This document shows positions 60,557-64,000 of a stretch of DNA of 64,000 bases, in pieces (positions within the stretch are counted from its first letter, which is position 1; every line of letters starts with the position of its first letter). The notes beneath the pieces are model-generated. The model saw nothing but the letters and a program-made list of their open reading frames with translations, ran no database searches and had not been told where the DNA came from. The position numbers and the translations under genes are program-made. The stretch comes from Myxocyprinus asiaticus (taxonomy: Eukaryota; Chordata; Actinopteri; Cypriniformes; Catostomidae): assembly GCF_019703515.2 (NCBI RefSeq), contig NC_059347.1:20172001-20236000 (forward strand), in the 5' to 3' direction.

Positions 60557-61447
60557 ATGAAGCCGTTCTCTCTAACATCTGCAGCTCACATGCATGAAAG
60601 TTGGAGTTGGGGGGCATGCCTAAACTAGTTGATACAGGAAATTAGCAGCCTAACAAAGAGGATGACTGGCACAAAGTATTTTATGTATTTTGAAAATACA
60701 CAAATACCAAACTTAAATGTATTTAAATACAAATTACATTTGATTTTAAAAGACTTTAAAATACAAAGTACAAAACAGTATTTTGTATTTCAAATGCATG
60801 TATATGAAATACTGCCCATCCCTTTATATATACAGTATATATTAATTTCCATAATTGTTCCTCCATTATTTTGAGTGTGGCAAAACTACAAATGTGCTGG
60901 TCATAATGCACTGTAACTAGGGCGTGAAGGTGAGATATTTTTGCACTTTTATTCATCTGTGAACCCATTTTGTTTAGTCTTGTCATCATTCTAATTACTG
61001 CTGTTTAATTTAGTTTGAACTTAAAAAAACATGCTGAATATCATCCTTCGCAGAGTACTGATGTCACTGTGCCTGTCTGCTCAACTCTTTTGATAACAGC
61101 TTCTAGAAGCATATGTTTTGCTTTGAAGCACTTATATCAGTGACAAATTAAATTCATCTTCTATTAAGGGCACAATGGAGTGTTGTTAAATATGCAAGAG
61201 GATCTGTTATTTATATAGAGTCTGTTATTTTAAAACAAAACAGGTTTGTTTTCTTCAAAACCCATTCTTTCTGGTTTCCTTCAGATTTTCACATTATTGA
61301 TTTCGAACCACCCCAGACCCCATGAAATCAAAATGGGAATTTTGTGGCATTTAGTCCATCTCTGTTAACTCTGAGACCATCAAGATTACGTGACTTGTGG
61401 CAACATTATTGCAAAATGATATTACGTGGTTCATTAAAAGTATTGTG

Positions 61448-61612
61448 GTACAGTTCCGGGGTGAAATGTCCACTGTGTGGCGCTAAAATCCAGTTAAATT
61501 ATCTACCAAACAGAGGAGGGTTTAAATCAACAAAACCAACCCCCTCTACCCTAAACCTTAAACCTAAACCTAACAAAAAGTGTCATAAAAAAGCAAATGT
61601 GACATAGAAACT
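61448..61612 (-). repeat. Dispersed repeat family R2, copy 2 (inverse)
   Basis: The inverse of 8935-9110, with GGTGAAATGTCCACTGTGTG, CTACCCTAAACCTTAAACC and CATAAAAAAGCAAATGTGAC. Confidence 0.7.
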
Positions 61613-61831
61613 GTAATTTTTGAAGCAACAGCATCATTTTATGGTGCTTCCATGACACTTAACTCATGTGCCAACTTGCATGCTTTTCAGGACTTGCACC
61701 ACAGTCCTATGCATCACAAGTGTGGCTATTTAAAAAAGAAAAATGCATGTTGGATATTTAAAAAACAAAAATGGATAAGCCCTTCAAAATGTTCCACCCA
61801 AACTTCTTTTCAATAGGACATACATCACTTA

Positions 61832-62290
61832 AAGGAATGTTCCGGGTTTAACACAAGTTAAGCTCAATCGACTGCATTTGTGGCATAATATTCAACATTA
61901 TGCCACAAATGCTGTTTGTATTGTCTAATAATCAATACTTTACTCATCTGCCACAATAATGTAATGCATTTTAATTATTAGATTTTTTTTAAATATACAA
62001 TCATTTTACATTTTATAAATAACTCATTTATAATTCAATTTTAAATATTGAATTTTAAATATAATTTAACAATTTATATTTATAATTATATAACTTTATA
62101 ATTTAACTATTTAAAATTATTTAATCGTATTTTGAATTTTTTTAATTTATTTATTTATTTATTTTTTATTTTTTAGGGGCATTCTCAGCAAGTATTTGTA
62201 TATGCAATTAATTTAGATTAATTTGATTTATTAATCGGCATATCATGTAATTAATTAGATTACATTTTGTAATCGATTGACAGCCCTAGT
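61832..62290. repeat. MITE fragments (GGAATGTTCCGGGTTTAA and TCGATTGACAGCCCTA types)
   Basis: AAAGGAATGTTCCGGGTTTA, AGCTCAATCGACTGCATTTG (near 61832) is the start of one common fish repeat. TGTAATCGATTGACAGCCCT (near 62269) is the end of another. AT-rich low-complexity sequence lies between. Neither has a visible partner end. Confidence 0.5.
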
Positions 62291-62899
62291 ATGTATGTGA
62301 AGTATGCCTATGGAGCAGGCAGACAGACAGCACTCTGTTTGCAGTTTACACCAGCATGTGTGGGTTGAAGAGTGATGACATTGTCCTGACATATGAAAAT
62401 GGGCTTCAATTAGCAACCTGAAGCCAATGAGTAGTGCACTCAGTATACTGTATGTCAGCATCTATCACTCAATAAACCCACCAACACACATACAACAATA
62501 CACACTCATATGGCCTATAGTCCACATAAAAAAATAAAAAATAAAAAACATGTATATCCATTCAAAAGATAAGTATAATTTTTACAGAAATTACTGATTA
62601 TTCAGACATACACATACACACACTCCCACTCAGCAAGTGGTCTTCCCCACTGTGCATTTGGCTTGATGAGTGAGTGATCAAATTATGAGATAATTACATT
62701 CTGCATTGTTCCTGTATGAAGATCAGCTTCCTTTCTCTGTCAAAGCACGGCAGATTCAACAGTTACAGCTTCATTTAGGAGATACAGCTTTTACGGTTAA
62801 TTTGTATGGGTGATCATCATTTCAATGATGTCTTTCAATCCATAGGATGCCTTTTTCTTTTTAATTAATGGGATTTTGCCTTTAAACATATACAAAAGT

Positions 62900-62990
62900 G
62901 TTTGGGGGTGTATCGGTTCAAATTTCTCACGGTTCAGTTTGTATCACGGTTTTAGGGTCACAGTTTCGGTTCGGTATTTGCTATGCTTTT
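62900..62990. repeat. Dispersed repeat fragment (GTGTATCGGTTC type)
   Basis: GGGGTGTATCGGTTCAAATT, TCTCACGGTTCAGTTTGTAT, CACGGTTTTAGGGTCACAGT, a word series I recognise from fish interspersed repeats. Boundaries unclear. Confidence 0.45.
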
Positions 62991-64000
62991 ATTTGCTACC
63001 AAATCCAAAGTAAAATCTACTACTCTACTCTACCCTACTCTGTTTGGTAACAAACACTTCAACAGGTTTAACCTTACTAAAAATCACCATGGTTTTCCTA
63101 CAGTAACCATAGTTTAACCATTTCTAGTAAAATCACAGTAAACACAAAATTAACAAGGTTACTGTCATGGTTACTACAATATTAGCTACTTTAGTAAAGT
63201 TATGGTTATGTTTTGTTACTCCTTTTCCAGCTTTAAAGACTGTGAATCATAAATAATGCACCTGTTTAGCTAAGACTTGATGTTTGGTCTTTACTAAACT
63301 ACAGTCTGACTCAACACACTCTCCGCAACACTTGAAACACGTAAATACACGTAATTCAACTGCATTATTGCATTCCAACCCTTTACCAGGTACAATCCAA
63401 ACACAACTCTGTGGAGCAGCAAGGTAGCATCTCTCAGCAGCCCCCACACTGGTGTGTGTTGAGGAGATGGATGGGTTTGTGGAAGCCCTGGGGGGATTTG
63501 TTAGAATGACCTGTACCATATGGTAGCGAGGTACTTTACTGCTGCTGCATGTAGACATACTGTATGTCAGTCAGGTTCTGAATTGTTGTAAATTATGTAT
63601 TATCAATCAAGAAATACTGTCAAGAATGATAGCATTTATTCTAAGTGCAATTTTTTTGCCAACGCAAAGTGCAAGTGGCCGTGGATGGGAGTGTTTGAGC
63701 TATCTGTGGGTGTATGCGCGCAAACTGTGGGTGTATTGTAGTCTATGTTAATGAAGCGGCGCAAAGCATAATTTGCTAATTTCCTGAGAAATAGATCATT
63801 GCACCAAGACGTTTTAGAAGCACACCTGTTTTCAGGGCAAAGTCTAAAACCAGTTCCTGCATTTGTAGTTTGGAGATTCCACCAGCAGGTTCTGATAAAG
63901 GTCATGTCCAAACTCTGAAAATATAGTAGAACATCAATTTATGTCCCTGAAAATCACTGTTGTAGCTGTTGTAGCTATTTTTTAAAACAGAATTTAATTA

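Overview
This window looks like ordinary gene-poor, repeat-rich chromosomal DNA from a ray-finned fish, most likely a cypriniform (carp/minnow group). The reasons are AT-rich intron-bearing DNA, several Tc1/mariner elements, a DIRS-type retroelement, Ty3/gypsy remnants, tRNA-derived SINEs and many short inverted-repeat elements of kinds common in cyprinid genomes. There is no bacterial-style gene organisation. Most long open frames here are chance frames or repeats.

Layout. 1-9700: AT-rich repeat matrix with a (TCTG)n tract, a tRNA-derived SINE with target-site duplication (1657-2083), a gypsy integrase scrap (3131-3441) and a broken Tc1-like element (5418-6434). 9749-15970, minus strand: the clearest gene, eleven exons whose splice phases all fit. 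It encodes a DUF4590 domain (as in glutamate-rich protein 3), a charged linker and a C-terminal set of ribonuclease-inhibitor-type leucine-rich repeats. Two more exon-like segments further upstream (23498-23842) could belong to it. 16190-20500: a degenerate minisatellite and a GC-richer non-coding block with a SINE and four short hairpin modules whose stems covary. 20601-23370: an internally deleted DIRS-like retroelement inside an inverted-repeat element. 24700-35700: MITEs, SINE pieces, a gypsy gag scrap, a Tc1-like pseudo-element with long terminal inverted repeats, and two (TA)n tracts flanking a deletion derivative of another Tc1 family.

35719-54595 is the most unusual part. Two nearly identical 608-bp arms in inverted orientation enclose two arrays of one 45-bp unit. 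The left array is about 7.5 kb and the right about 2.5 kb, in opposite orientation, with a 7.4-kb spacer between them. The spacer holds a Tc1 pseudogene and two groups of minus-strand exons: four SENP6/7-like (Ulp1 protease) exons at 48201-50630 and three AP-2-like helix-span-helix exons at 45883-46670. The AP-2-like exons contain an in-frame stop.

54600-64000: further repeat matrix with a Sleeping Beauty-type Tc1 remnant (57599-58815) and several MITEs. Exon models were built by eye from reading frame, splice dinucleotides and phase. Family names come from motif recognition, not from database searches.
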